Assembly: GCF_000004075.3 (NCBI RefSeq)
Contig: NC_026657.2
Coordinates: 23,654,408-23,718,407 of the forward strand
Reading direction: 5' to 3'
From: Cucumis sativus
Taxonomy: Eukaryota; Streptophyta; Magnoliopsida; Cucurbitales; Cucurbitaceae
DNA length: 64,000 nucleotides
A program made the position numbers and the translations under genes. Below, piece by piece: positions 1 to 10,990 of the stretch (position 1 is its first letter; each line of letters begins with the position of its first letter). A model generated the notes under the pieces. That model had not been told where the DNA came from. It saw only the letters and a program-made list of their open reading frames with translations, and made no database searches.

Positions 1-2430
1 AGATAACTTCCATCATTTGTGTCATGATATAAGAACAAAAGTGTGAGTGTTAAGTTCCAATAGATTACCACCCTTAAACGTGGAGCTATATAAATCTCAT
101 AAATGAACACTTCTAGATATACCTTGTTTGGCTAGTCCTAGTCACTTGGATCTTAAAAGGAGATCAAGTGAGGTATTTAAAGACTCCGAGAGGATCTCGC
201 CTTAATCATAAACTAGTTGAGTAATTCATATCGCATCAAGGCTTTCATCTGGACTAATTTCCTGGTAGAACAAGACCTTCCTTCACCCCTTTCTTACGTA
301 CAAGTTAGTTCATGCTTTCACCTCATCCAACCCAAACCATCTTTACAAAATTCTCTAGTGTACATACGTAGATATAGTTTAAGCTTACACCCTTTCATAC
401 TATATAGTTTATTCTTTTATACCGCCTAATTAAAGAGTAGACTTTGGAACTATGATTTGATATCAATTCCTTGTGATTAACCTTGGATCAGCTAGAAAAA
501 CCAACTATTTCACTTACACTTGGACAAGCAATAGGTAAACTTGTACACAATGAGGGCTTAGACATACATGATGAAGAGATATTTGTTAAGCATTTTGCAT
601 GCAATGATCCTGATCAATGACACATCATGTAGAACGAAACACCAACATAAACAACAACATTATTTCCCAAGTCTTTAGATCTTTGTTGCTTAGAAGTAGA
701 TATGCATGACACTACATTTTACCTATTTCCTATGTGCTAAGTTAGTCAACACGTTACAACCATGTTTTTGGTGCCGTTGGTTAGCATTCAAGCAACAACA
801 TAGTACAAAATTGAAATATATTATGCATAACTAACCTCTAGAGTGAAGTTTTGATTAATTCGCATTATGTGACACATCTAATTGGTGAATATTTGGGCAT
901 ATTAAATTAGAAATTAATGACTCAAATAAATTAGTCAATAACTTAGCATTTGAGTTATCATTTTGTGATGGAAAGTTTTCGGCTTACAATATATATAATT
1001 TTTTCAAATATTGTTAACTTGTATATAAAAATGGTATTGAGATTTTCTTGTGAAAATATTTTGTTATGGATTTTTTTTATGATTCTATTCTAAAATCAGC
1101 TGTCATTCTTATTCCAAATTAAGAATAAAATTAAGAAAATTCAAATATTACGTACTTATTTTCAAAATTGCATGTTGCCATGATTTGAAGAGAGATAACT
1201 CACCATATTGACTTAGAACTTTGTTTTGAGATTTTATAGTTTGATTTTCAAATGTGCATGTGTAATGGATTTTATGATTGATCATCAAATATATATTTTT
1301 TTTTCACTAAGCGATGATATTTTGATGACTTGTTCATATTTAAATAGCAAATAATGATTCTTCATATGTAATCGTGATATAAATCAGCATTTAGATTTCA
1401 AACCTATTGATGATATTTTGACTTTGAATTGTTGAGATTTCTTTGACTGGTTTTAATCTTTGATATATACATACTTGACGGATATATGTTTGGATATTTC
1501 ATAAGTAGCAAATTATCTCATGATACATGTGATACAAAGTCAAGTTTTTGTAAATTTGGTTAATGATGTTCTTGATTTGTTTCAAGTCTCAATTCAATTT
1601 TTTTTAAAAAAAAAAATCAAATGTAGTGGTTGGTAAGTTGTACCTTTTTAAAAACTTGTTGCTTTTTTGGATTCATTTTTAAGGTGGATTTGGTTTTCCT
1701 ATAGTTTAAGGCTCAACAATATTTCTAGTTTTTATATAAGACATAAGAATTTTGAAATTTTATTTCATTGTTATATTTGAGCATGATATTGAATCTACAT
1801 TTGATAAGTATATATTAAATATTTCAGTGACAAGCAAATTGGTTCATAAATGGAATGCTATTATGATGAATTTGAGTTAGTCAACAAAATGGTAATGTTG
1901 AACTTTGGCTATATTATGCGCCTAAATATTTAGAAATGCGGGGTGTCTAGTTAAGGTAGCACATCTTGTGTTGAAGATCAAATCTATGATATGATAGAAG
2001 GCCTTTGACTATGTTTATTGATTATACTCATAATAGTGTCATAGAGATTTAAATGTTTAACCAATAAATTAGTTTGTGAATATTGACACACTATTGTGAT
2101 CTACTTGAGCATGTATTAGCATGTTATCATGAGTAGAAATAATATTTCATGTATGTTATATTATATGACAAAGTTTATGCATGACTTGCATCATGATTTA
2201 TCACGTTTGGTCATTAATTTCCATGGAGTTGAAAGTATTGCTATTACTTTTAATCAAGTTTGGCCATATAACATTATTTACATATTACTAAAGTTTGCTA
2301 GTAGTATGAGTATATGCAAATTCATTATTTATGAAGCTCATAGGACCTTATAAAAGTTTAAGATATTGTCTAAACTATCGAATATGTGATATTTTACAAG
2401 GCATGAAAACTTATACCCCAAGTTGTCCCT
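1..2430. other. AT-rich intergenic DNA, no gene recognised
   Basis: The stretch is very AT-rich, with only short open frames that show no recognisable domain or codon structure. It is probably old transposon-derived DNA, because decayed LTR-element sequence starts immediately downstream, but no specific element could be named here. Confidence 0.6.
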
Positions 2431-2435
2431 AAAAG

Positions 2436-2700
2436 TGGTATCATAGTCATGTTGTCCTTTGATTTAGCCTTGTTGATAATATCCATGGTTGAGCTCTATT
2501 GAATAGTTAGTATGCTCTAAAGAGGAGTTCGCCTAGATAAGAGTTAATGGATGCCTATTTTAGTGGAGGTTCGGTTGGAACTTTGTTCAAGGGAAGGATC
2601 GTTGGGAATGCAACCAAAGTCTCACATTACATAGGTGCAACTTATAGATCTTTTTTTTTTTTTTTTTTTTTTTTGCATCAAACATGAAATTTAGAATGTT
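2436..2700 (+). repeat. LTR-element junction relic (PBS-like and PPT-like)
   Basis: TGGTATCATAG at 2436 resembles the initiator-tRNA-Met primer binding site (TGGTATCAGAG) that follows a 5' LTR. About 160 bp later, the purine tract AAGGGAAGGAT at 2589-2599 precedes GTTGGGAATGCAACC and AAGTCTCACATT, which look like the start of a plant 3' LTR. Such a short PBS-to-PPT distance would suit a TRIM-like non-autonomous element or a deleted one. I could not find the matching second LTR, so this is tentative. A run of about 24 T follows at 2651-2674. Confidence 0.3.
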
Positions 2701-2899
2701 TTGATTCTTGTTTTATATGACTAAATTAGCCACTATAGAGCCTTAAAAGCGTTTGTAGTTGTATATGGTCTTTAATACATCAAGTGTATGTAAAGATGAT
2801 ATTCCTCAATGAAAACTTGGAAGAGTCAAATTTCATTATGGTCTTTAACTAGTTCCTAAAAGTTTGATGAGGAAAAATTTTAACAACACTTTAGTAAAC

Positions 2900-3815
2900 A
2901 ATGCTTGAGAAGTGAATTGTTGATACGTGTTTACTAAAAGTTTTTGGAATTGATTGTATGATTATATGTTTGTACGTTGATATCAAAGATTTATGTGATA
3001 CAAACATAAATGTTAGTAGTGCTATAAAGCTATCACATTTTGAAGTGAAAAAATTATGTGAGAGACTAATGTGATGGGCTTAAGTATTATTGAGAATGTT
3101 TTGGTTTATGTCAATCACACATTTAATACTATTAAAGAGATTTGATAGGTTAATTGATGCTCTTGTAAGAACACCATATGATGTCAGTACGAGCCTTAAG
3201 GAATATAAATGAGATAGTGTTTCTCAACTTGAATATGCAAGGATTATAGAAAGTATTATGTTCTTTATAAATTGTACAAGATTTGTTATTGTATGTGTTG
3301 AGAGAAGATTGAGTATATATACACATAATTCCGATTAAGATTATTTTATTGTTCTTCATCATTTATTAAGATATCTTAAGGTTACAATAGATTTTGATTT
3401 GTATTTTAATAATTGTCCACCATACTAGAGAGGTAGTGTATGCAAACCGGATAACTTACAATGATGAAGTAAGCTTTACTATTAGATATGTGTTTTTAAT
3501 AAGAAATGTATCATTGTATGGGAACATTAGTATGAATGGCATAGAAGCCTAATGGGAGATGTACCATTGTGGGGGGCCTCTATACCAGTATATCTTTATT
3601 GAGATTCATACGTTGTCATAGGTATTGACAAGAATAGTGTGTTATGGCAAAAGAAGACATATTCGCTTGAAACATGAAACTATAAAATGGTAGTTGAATG
3701 AAAGAATTATCTTCTTCAAGTATGTAAGGTTTGAGAGGAATTTTGTAGATCATCTCCCCAAAGGCCTAACAAGGAGAGTAATTTTAGGATTTTCAACAAG
3801 TATCAAACTCAAACA
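2900..3815 (+). pseudogene. Decayed Copia pol (RT C-terminus to RNase H)
   Basis: Translating across stops and frameshifts on the plus strand gives recognisable Copia fragments in order. There is a CLYVD-like stretch near 2965, KDLCDTNI near 2985 and a GLCQSH motif near 3105. The RT end carries TPYD..., SVSQLEYARII and NCTR at about 3170-3290. The RNase H core appears near 3535-3640 (EWHRSLMGD, PLWGASIP, a CDS-like box), then YVRFERN and KGLTRRVI at 3722-3785. Stops and indels are frequent, so the copy is long dead. Its matching 3' LTR appears to start at 4591, with the repeats at 3816-4375 lying between. No 5' half was found. Confidence 0.6.
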
Positions 3816-4375
3816 TTTGATGGTCCACAACCCTTTATTTGGATGGTCTATTGCGATAGACTTGATGGTCCATAACCCTTTTCTAGGTTGTCTATTATGA
3901 TAGACTTTGATGGTCTATAGCCTTTCTTGGGTGGTCTATTGCAGTAGACTTGATGGTCTATAGCCACATGTGGGTAGTCCTTAAATGGATTTGATGGATG
4001 AAACTAAGACCTTACAAAATTCCATAGCCCTTCTTTAGGTTGTCTTGGTATGGACTTGATAGATAACTGTAAAATCTTCATAGCTCAGTTTTGGGTGGTC
4101 TTGGTATGGACTTGATGGATAACTATAAAATCTTCATAGCTCAGTTTTGAGTGGTATGAACGACGTGTGAAGTCTTCATAGCGTCATTTTGAGTGGTTTA
4201 TTGTGATAGACTTAATGAATCAATAAACATGATTGTGAAGGTGTGGACATCTTCTATATATGAAAAGGTTTAAGGATCTTGTTTAGATCTTTCACGTTGA
4301 CCCGAGGTTCTATCTGCATGGCATTAAATAGCACAGTTTTGAGTGGTCTATTGTGATAAACTTTTATTGCAGAAT
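3816..4375 (+). repeat. Degenerate tandem repeats in the 3' non-coding part of the old Copia
   Basis: Units beginning TTGATGGTC recur at about 3816, 3861, 3906 and 3950, a period of 44-45 bp, each also carrying a GGTCTATTG(N)GATAGAC-like block. From about 4020 a second pattern of about 57 bp appears (CTTCATAGCTCAGTTTTG, GGTATGGACTTGATGG), and single diverged units recur to 4375. The array lies between the RNase H end and the polypurine tract of the decayed Copia. It may have expanded inside that element. Confidence 0.6.
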
Positions 4376-4713
4376 CGATGAAAATTTAAGAAGTAAAACA
4401 TGTTGTGGGGTCTCAATCATAATTATCGAAAGTTCAAAAGGTAACTTACTTTCTTTAGTTAGATTGCTGCCCCGTCTCCCTATGCATCAACTCAAATCAA
4501 AAGATATCGGTGTTTAAGTTTATGATACTTCAGAGAAAATGTTTTCTTAGTATTTTAACTAGAATGCAATGGTAGTCATTCGTGGGGGATTGTTGGAAAT
4601 GACTATCATTGTATTGATTTATAATTAATGTTTGAATTGGAAATTAATTATTATTGTTATTACTATTATTATTTTGGTGTTTATAAATATTGTAACCGTT
4701 TTATGGTTATAAT

Positions 4714-4835
4714 TGTAATCTAGAATTCAGAAGTATCTGTTTTATTATTTTTGAGTCAAAGCAATGTTACATATTTATATAGATAATAAACTAAACCCTA
4801 GAGACTACGTAAAATTACAAATGATATATATATAA

Positions 4836-4891
<56 letters not shown>
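4714..4891 (-). repeat. 3' LTR of the nested Copia, with TA microsatellite
   Basis: Positions 4726-4820 match 8693-8795 almost base for base, apart from a few substitutions and a small indel. A long TA run at about 4839-4888 expands the U3 start of this copy compared with the other LTR, where the TA run is about 20 bp. The different run length is the main LTR-LTR divergence. The few other mismatches suggest a moderately recent insertion. Confidence 0.8.
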
Positions 4892-4893
<2 letters not shown>

Positions 4894-6415
4894 CCCCTAA
4901 AGCTGGAGCAAATATGTCGATCATGCCCAGCTTGTTGCACAGATAGCTTATCCTTGTTCCATTTAAAGCTTTAGTTAGAATATCTCCCAATTGTTCTCCG
5001 GTCTTCACATATCCTGTGGACACCAACCCATCTTGGATTTTCTCACGAATGAAGTGACAATCCACCTCAATATGTTTAGTTCGTTCATGAAATACTGGAT
5101 TAGATGCAATATGAAGTGCAGCTTGATTATCACACCATAATTTAGCTGGCACGGTAATAATGAAGCCTATCTCAGAAATAGTTGGTGAATCCATACTATT
5201 TCACACACATATTGTGCCATAGCTCTATATTCTGACTCAGCACTCGAATGAGAAACAACATTTTGTTTCTTACTCTTCTATGAAACTAAGTTTCCACCTA
5301 CAAAGACACAATATCCAGAAGTTGATCTCCTATCCTCACGAGACCACGCCCAATCAGCATCAGAAAAACATTCAACTCTCGTATGTCCATGATCTTTGTA
5401 TAAGATCCCACGTCCAGGAGCAGCTTTTAGATAACACAAAATCTGCTCTACTGCAGCCCAATGATCCATTGTATGGGAAGACATGAATTGACTTACAACA
5501 CTTACAGAATAGGCAATGTCTGGTCGAGTCACTGTTAAGTAGTTCAACTTCCCAACTAATCTCCTATATCTCTCAGGATCTTTACATAATTCTCCTTCTT
5601 TAACAAGTTGCTGATTTGGCATCATTGGAGTGCCACTTGGTTTGGCGCCTAATTTTCCTGTTTCAGACAACAAATCAAGTACATATTTTGGTTGAGACAA
5701 ATAAATACCTTTCTTGCTTCTCATCACTTCAATGCCAAAAAAATATTTCAATTGACCCAAATCTTTTGTATAAAACTGACCCTGAAGGAAAGTTTTGAGA
5801 GACGAAATACCCAATGTATCATTTCCAGTAATAACAATATCATCAACATATACAACTAGTAGAACTATACCCTTATCAGGTCGGCGATAGAAAAATGAAT
5901 GATCGGATGTACTCTTCTTCATACCAAAGCATACAAGAGCTTGACTAAACTTACCAAACCACGCACGAGGACTCTATTTCAAACCATATAGAGATTTTCG
6001 AAGGCGACATACTTTATCACTCTCCCCATGAGCAACAAACCCGAGTGGTTGTTCCATATAAACTTCCTCCTGAAGATCACCGTGAAGAAAAGCATTCTTA
6101 ATGTCAAGTTGATGCAACGACCATTTATTGGTAGCAGCCATAGAAAGAAATAGACGAATGGAAGTTAATTTGGCAACTGGAGAGAATGTATCTGAATAAT
6201 CAGTTCCATAGATTTGAGCATAACCTTTGGCAACAAGGCGAGCCTTCAATCGAGCCACTGTTCCATCAGGATTCATCTTGACAGCAAACACCTATTTACA
6301 ACCAATGGCCTTCTTTCCTGCAGGACGAGATACCAAATCCCAAGTACCATTATCATCTAAAGCAGTCATCTCCTCAATCATTGCATTTTGCCAGCCAGGA
6401 TGAGACAAAGCTTCA
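4892..6415 (-). pseudogene. Copia reverse transcriptase-RNase H, broken
   Basis: Reading leftward from 6410, the product begins EALSHPGWQNAM, a usual start of the Copia RT domain. It continues through [27 protein letters not shown] and the catalytic box YVDDIVITG (about 5846). RNase H follows with [22 protein letters not shown] and [14 protein letters not shown], ending [12 protein letters not shown] next to the 3' LTR. Three codons that should be Trp or Gln are now stops (near 6292, 5972 and 5276). A +1 shift lies near 5195. The catalytic YVDD is intact, but the frame is closed. Confidence 0.85.
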
Positions 6416-6428
6416 TGGTATCAGAGCC
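6416..6428 (+). promoter_or_regulatory. Second primer binding site copy, plus-oriented
   Basis: TGGTATCAGAGCC matches the initiator tRNA-Met primer site used by plant Copia elements. It leads into the gag leader of the plus-strand block, but no LTR lies upstream; instead it abuts the minus-strand RT. It is an inverted near-copy (9 of 10 bases) of the PBS at 8673-8682, so inverted PBS sequences bracket the flipped block. Confidence 0.75.
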
Positions 6429-6853
6429 ATTAGGGTTTCGAATGACCATTAGCTTCCTCCTCCATTAGGTTTGAGTTTAGATTACCTTCCGCTGACCATT
6501 TTTCGACACCGCCCATACCATAAGAAGCACCACCTTCGTCCGCCCAAGTCTGTCTTCGCCGATCACAGGAAAACACCGCGCGTGACCTTCACGCGCCGCC
6601 GGAATCCTCGTCGCCTTCACCCACGCCCCAGCGCGTGAGAGAGCGTGAGACGTCTAATTTGTCCTTCGTCTTTTGGGCTTGTCTCGAACCATCGTTTCCG
6701 GTCAGTCTGTACCATTGGGTCTATCAAATAGCATTTGGGTTTGACGAAAACTGAAGGTTACACGATTGGTTTTGGATCTTTTTCCAATTTTGCAGTTGTT
6801 TGGATTGATTTTCTCTTTGTTCGTGTGGACTACAATCAACGTGTGACTTCAAT

Positions 6854-8677
6854 ATGGCTGACATAAAAAATTTGGTAGTCTCCAACGTTATTCCCTTGGC
6901 CTCTAAGATCACATAATATAAGTTAAATAGATCTAATTATTACAACTCGCGTCGAACAATTTTATTTTATTTGAGAAGTACTGATATAGATGATCATATG
7001 ACCGAAGATCCCCCAAAAGATGCAAAGCAGAAGAAGGATTGGCTTCGTGATGATGCCCGTTTATATCTTCAGATCAAGAATTCAATTGAAAGTGAGATAA
7101 TTGGATTGGTTGATCACTGTGAGTCTGTTAAAGAACTTCTGGAATTTTTAGATTTTCTATATTCAGGTAAACAGCAAGTGCATAGAATGTTTGAAGTTTG
7201 TATGCAATTTTTTCGTGCGGAACAGAAAGCCGAGTCTGTCACCACCTACTTTATGCGGCTTAAGAAGATCACTGTCGAGCTTGGCTTGTTGTTACCTTTT
7301 AGTCCTAATGTTAAAGTTCAACAAGTTCAACGAGAGAAGATGGCTGTTATGATTTTTCTGAATGGACTCTTACCTGAATTTGGAATGGCAAAGACACAGA
7401 TTCTCTCTGACTCCAAGATTCCATCATTAGATGATGTCTTCACTCGTGTCCTTCGCATTGAAAGCTCTCCGACTGGTGTGTCTATTCCTCAACCCAGTAG
7501 TGCTCTCTTTAGTAAGAACAATAACCCTCGGGCACCTCAGAGGAATAGTACTGATCATCGAAAACCAGAGTTTGTAGAGATTGTTTGTAACTACTATCGT
7601 AAGCCAGGCCATATGAAACGTGATTGTCAGAAATTGCTATATAAGAATAGTCAACGATCTCAACATGCTCAGATAGCTTCCACATGTGATATACCAGAAG
7701 CGTCAGTTACTATTTCTGCAGATGAGTTTGCTAAGTTTCAGAATTACCAAGAGTCATTACAAGCGTCATCTTCCTCTACTCCGATTGCATCCACTTTTGC
7801 CCCAGGTAATACAAAGTGTCTTCTTACATCATCTACCAAATGGGTCATAGACTCTGGTGCCACAGCTCATATGACAGGTAATTCTCACATATTTTCTAAG
7901 TCGTTGTCCTCTGCCCATTTTCCATCGGTTACATTGGTCGATGGCTCCACATCTTCTGTTCTTGGCTCTGGCACTATTCACCTTACCCCATCATTTTCTC
8001 TCTCTTATGTGTTACATTTGCCTAACTTATTCTTTAGTTTAATTTCTACTAGTCAACTTACTCATGACCTAAATTGTGTTGTCATGTTCTTTTCTGGTTA
8101 TTGCTTGTTTCAGGATCGTGTGATGAAGAAGATTATTGGTAGAGGATATGAGTCGGGAGGCCTTTATCTCTTTGATCATTAAGTATTGCAAGCTGTGGCA
8201 TGTCCTGTCGTTCCCTCTCCTTTTGAAGTCCATTGTCGTTTAGGTCATCCATCTTTGTTCGTGTTGAAGAAACTTTATCCAGAATTTAGGTCTTTGTCCT
8301 CTTTAAATTGTGATTCATGTCAATTTGCTAAATTTCATCGTCTTAGTTCGAGTCCTCAAGTCGATAAACGAGCAATTACTTCATTTGAGTTAGTTCATTC
8401 TAATATTTGGGGTCCGTGTCCAGTTGTATCTCAAACAGGCTTTCGTTATTTTGTTACTTTTGTTGACGATCATTCTCGTCTAACTTGGTTATATTTAATG
8501 AAAAATCGTTCTGAGTTATTATCTCACTTTTGTGCCTTTCACACTGAAATAAAAAACCAATTTAATGTCTCTATCAAAACTTTGCGTATTGATAATGCGG
8601 GTGAATATTTTTCTCATTCTCTTGGCTCTTACTTGTGTGAAAATGGCATTATTCATCAGTCTTCCTGTGTTATCTGA
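6854..8677 (+). pseudogene. Copia gag-protease-integrase, inverted and truncated
   Basis: The frame opens at ATG 6854 and holds gag (about 6854-7650), a CCHC knuckle region near 7590, protease with WVIDSGATAHMTG at 7843, and integrase (GHPS...NCDSCQFAKFHR near 8240-8340, then VDDHSRLTW and LRIDNAGEY). In-frame stops lie at 6914-6916 and 8180-8182. The knuckle reads CNYYRKPGHMKRDC, so its second Cys is now Tyr. A conserved gag Trp has become Ser. Integrase stops after HQSSCV, before the third catalytic residue (Glu), where the flipped block meets the 5' LTR-PBS. The strand is opposite to the RT half. Confidence 0.85.
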
Positions 8678-8682
8678 CACCA

Positions 8683-8847
8683 TGTAAAATAAAATTCAGA
8701 GAAGTATCTGTCTTATTATTTTTGAGTCAAAGCAATGTTACATATTTATATAGAGAATAAACTAAACCCTAGAGACTATGTAAAATTACAATAAAGGACA
8801 TATGAGATATATATATATATATATATATAGATATTTATATCATAACA
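8683..8847 (-). repeat. 5' LTR of the nested Copia
   Basis: This is the direct partner of the LTR at 4714-4891. On the minus strand it starts TGTTATGATATAAATATC and ends in ACA directly before the primer binding site. A TATA-like segment (TATATAAATATG) lies near 8746-8757. The right flank ATAAT (8848-8852) duplicates the left flank. Confidence 0.8.
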
Positions 8848-9289
8848 ATAATAATATATTCAATACATTTTATAATTCTAAAACCATTTATTCTTTATAT
8901 ATATATTTTTTAAAGAAAAGATTTTGGGGTGGTGTTGTTCTTCTAATTTCCAAAAACCCTTGATTTCTTTTTTTGAGCAAGATTTTCCTTTGATTCCATT
9001 TTATTACTTTTGCAAGTGCACGTTTGAGTTAGAAAGTTATGTTGACCTTAGGGAGCAACCGACATAAGCGATTTAGCACTGGGGTCGCGTTAAATTTTGC
9101 TTTCGAGGTAGTGATTCGACACGACACAACAAGAATCAACATTTGTTTCCAACATATTCAAGACATCAAAAACTAGAAAATGTCTTCTCCAACATATCTG
9201 CATTAGCAATTTTCTCTTTGCATAACAACAATATTAGCTAATTCTAAATAATTCAAAACTTTAATCACTTACTATCGTTTTAAGTGACC

Positions 9290-9870
9290 ATCATCAATGA
9301 ACTCTTGACCACCGTTTTTCATGTGATTGTCGACAACCAATTTTTGTCTATTTTCTCCCACAACCGCTTCTGACCAACCTTCGATGACTTCTTTTCGACA
9401 ATCGTTGCCAACCAACTTATGAAAAATGTTTCAATTTTAGCCATCTGCCAACTTTTTGTGACCATTTTTCAACGACTACCTCTCACATCATTTTGTCATC
9501 GTTCTCTGATGACCACTTTCTAAAAATTGATACCAATTGACTTTTGATGACGTTTTTTTACCATCGTTTTCTGGTGATTGTTGTTGTTGGCACACCATCA
9601 ATCACCATTTGGCCTGCGTTAGGGAACCTCCAGTCATAATTTTCTAGTAGTTGTTTTAGTCGGCTGGTGAGAGTAAACTTTTGTGCATCATTTTCCTTGT
9701 AACCACTGTTGACCAACCTCCAACAAACACTTTTCAGTGGCCATCTTTGGCAAACTTTCGACAACCATTTCCTAGTGATGGTTGTTAGTCAAACTCCAAT
9801 AGCTATTATCATTAGTTTTTGGTCACATTTTCTAGCATTGACCTCGACCAACCTCCATAGACTACTTCAA
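9290..9870. repeat. Degenerate ~37-bp tandem array, left block
   Basis: The block is built from diverged units of the form CAACTTTCGTTGACCATT, then TTTC(N)GTGAC(C/T)GTTGT, with alternating CAAC/GTTG and GACC/GGTC words about every 37-40 bp. Units are very diverged and often indel-shifted. Open frames here are by-products of the repeat. Confidence 0.55.
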
Positions 9871-10219
9871 AATAGGGACAAGTACCCATAGAATTCTTTA
9901 AAGAATTCCAATCTAAAAAAGGAATTGATATCTTGGACTTGTGATGTATCAATTATCATTTTAAAGATCAACTTCTCCCACAATGATATCTTTGCTACCT
10001 AGTATTGTCATAATATTAGCCGATTTCATTCTTTTAACTAAATGAGGAAGAATTTGCAAATTGATAAAATCTGGTGGGCAAATTTTCCATTTCCAAGGAA
10101 AACGACCCTGATCCCCTATAAAAAAAAATGTCCAATTCTCCTTGGCGGGCTTCGACTCTCTCGTAAAGTTATTATTATTTTGCCAATTAAAAAGTTGGCG
10201 AAGTTTTTTACTAATGAAT
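9871..10219. other. Unique spacer splitting the tandem array
   Basis: About 350 bp unlike the flanking repeats, with GAATTCTTTAAAGAATTC-type inverted sequence near 9890 and GGGACAAGTACCC at 9876. It could be a small non-autonomous transposon that landed in the array, but clear terminal repeats or a target duplication were not identified. Confidence 0.35.
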
Positions 10220-10990
10220 CTCGACAATTGTGGTCGACCATTTTTCTTCTACTATTTTCGATGACTGTTGTCGGTCAACTTTCATTGACCATTTTTCGTG
10301 ATCATCGTTGGCCAACTTTTATCGACTATGTTTTGGTAAATGTTGTCGACTAATTGTCGTCGAACTTTTTTCAGTTATTGTTGTTGCCGACCTTTTTTCA
10401 ACCATTTTCAGTGACTGTTGCTAGTCAACTTTTATCAACCATTTTTAACGATCGCTTGTGGCTAACTTTCAAACATTTTCTGATAACTATTGCTGGCCAA
10501 CTTTTGTTGACATTTTCCAGTTATAATTGCTGACCAACTTCTATTGATTGTTTTTTGGTGGCTGTTGTTAATGAACTTCATCGAGTGTTTATTAGTGGCT
10601 ATTACGAATAAACTTCATTGAGTATTTATTAGTGATTATTATTGGTCAATTTTCACCAATCTTTTTTGGTGACGTCATCTGTCAACTTTCATCAAATGTT
10701 GTTCAATGATCGTTGTCGGCCAATTGTTGTTGATCGTTTTTCAATCATTGTTTGGTGTCAATTGTCAACCAACCTTTGTTGACCGTTTGTTAGTGACTAT
10801 TGTCGACCTGGTTTAGTCGATTGTTGTTAGTTAATTTTCGTTAACCATTTTTAATAATCATTATCGATCGACTGCCAACAATTGTTTTTCAGTGACCGTG
10901 GTCGACTAACTTTCAATGATCTCTTTCGCCAATCTCTGGTATAATTTTACAATGATCGTCATCGGCCACACCTTCGACCACCATCCTTAA
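10220..10990. repeat. Degenerate ~37-bp tandem array, right block
   Basis: Units such as CAACTTTCATTGACCATT followed by TTTCGTGATCATCGTTGGC (10278) and CAACTTTTATCGACTATG (10314) recur at about 37-bp steps to 10990. It is the same repeat as 9290-9870. No terminal repeats or coding content were seen. Confidence 0.6.

Larger units (their letters stand above)
4714..8847 (-). mobile_element. Copia LTR retrotransposon with inverted gag-PR-INT block
   Basis: The element runs minus-strand by its LTRs. The LTRs are 8683-8847 (5') and 4714-4891 (3'), share most of their sequence apart from the expanded TA tract, and end TG...CA. The flanks are ATAAT at 4709-4713 and 8848-8852, a 5-bp target-site duplication. 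A primer binding site (TGGTGTCAGA, minus strand, 8673-8682) adjoins the 5' LTR and a weak purine tract (AGGGGTA) adjoins the 3' LTR. RT and RNase H read minus-strand as expected, but gag, protease and partial integrase read plus-strand. About a third of pol is missing (integrase C-terminus to RT N-terminus). Multiple stops make it non-autonomous. It sits inside the LTR of an older Copia. Confidence 0.85.
4582..9141 (+). repeat. 3' LTR of the older Copia, split by a younger Copia
   Basis: A polypurine tract GTGGGGGAT (4582-4590) is followed by TGTTGGAAATGACTATC at 4591, a typical plant Copia LTR start. A TATA-like TATAAATA lies at about 4682. The LTR reads to 4713, is interrupted by the element at 4714-8847, and appears to resume after 8852. 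A CA end near 9140-9141 is plausible but not confirmed, since the partner 5' LTR is not in the window. The left boundary and the interruption are better supported than the right end. Confidence 0.5.

Noticed and set aside
9961..10353. Open frames in the repeat array region on both strands
   Set aside because: Frames follow the repeat units and the spacer; no conserved domain.
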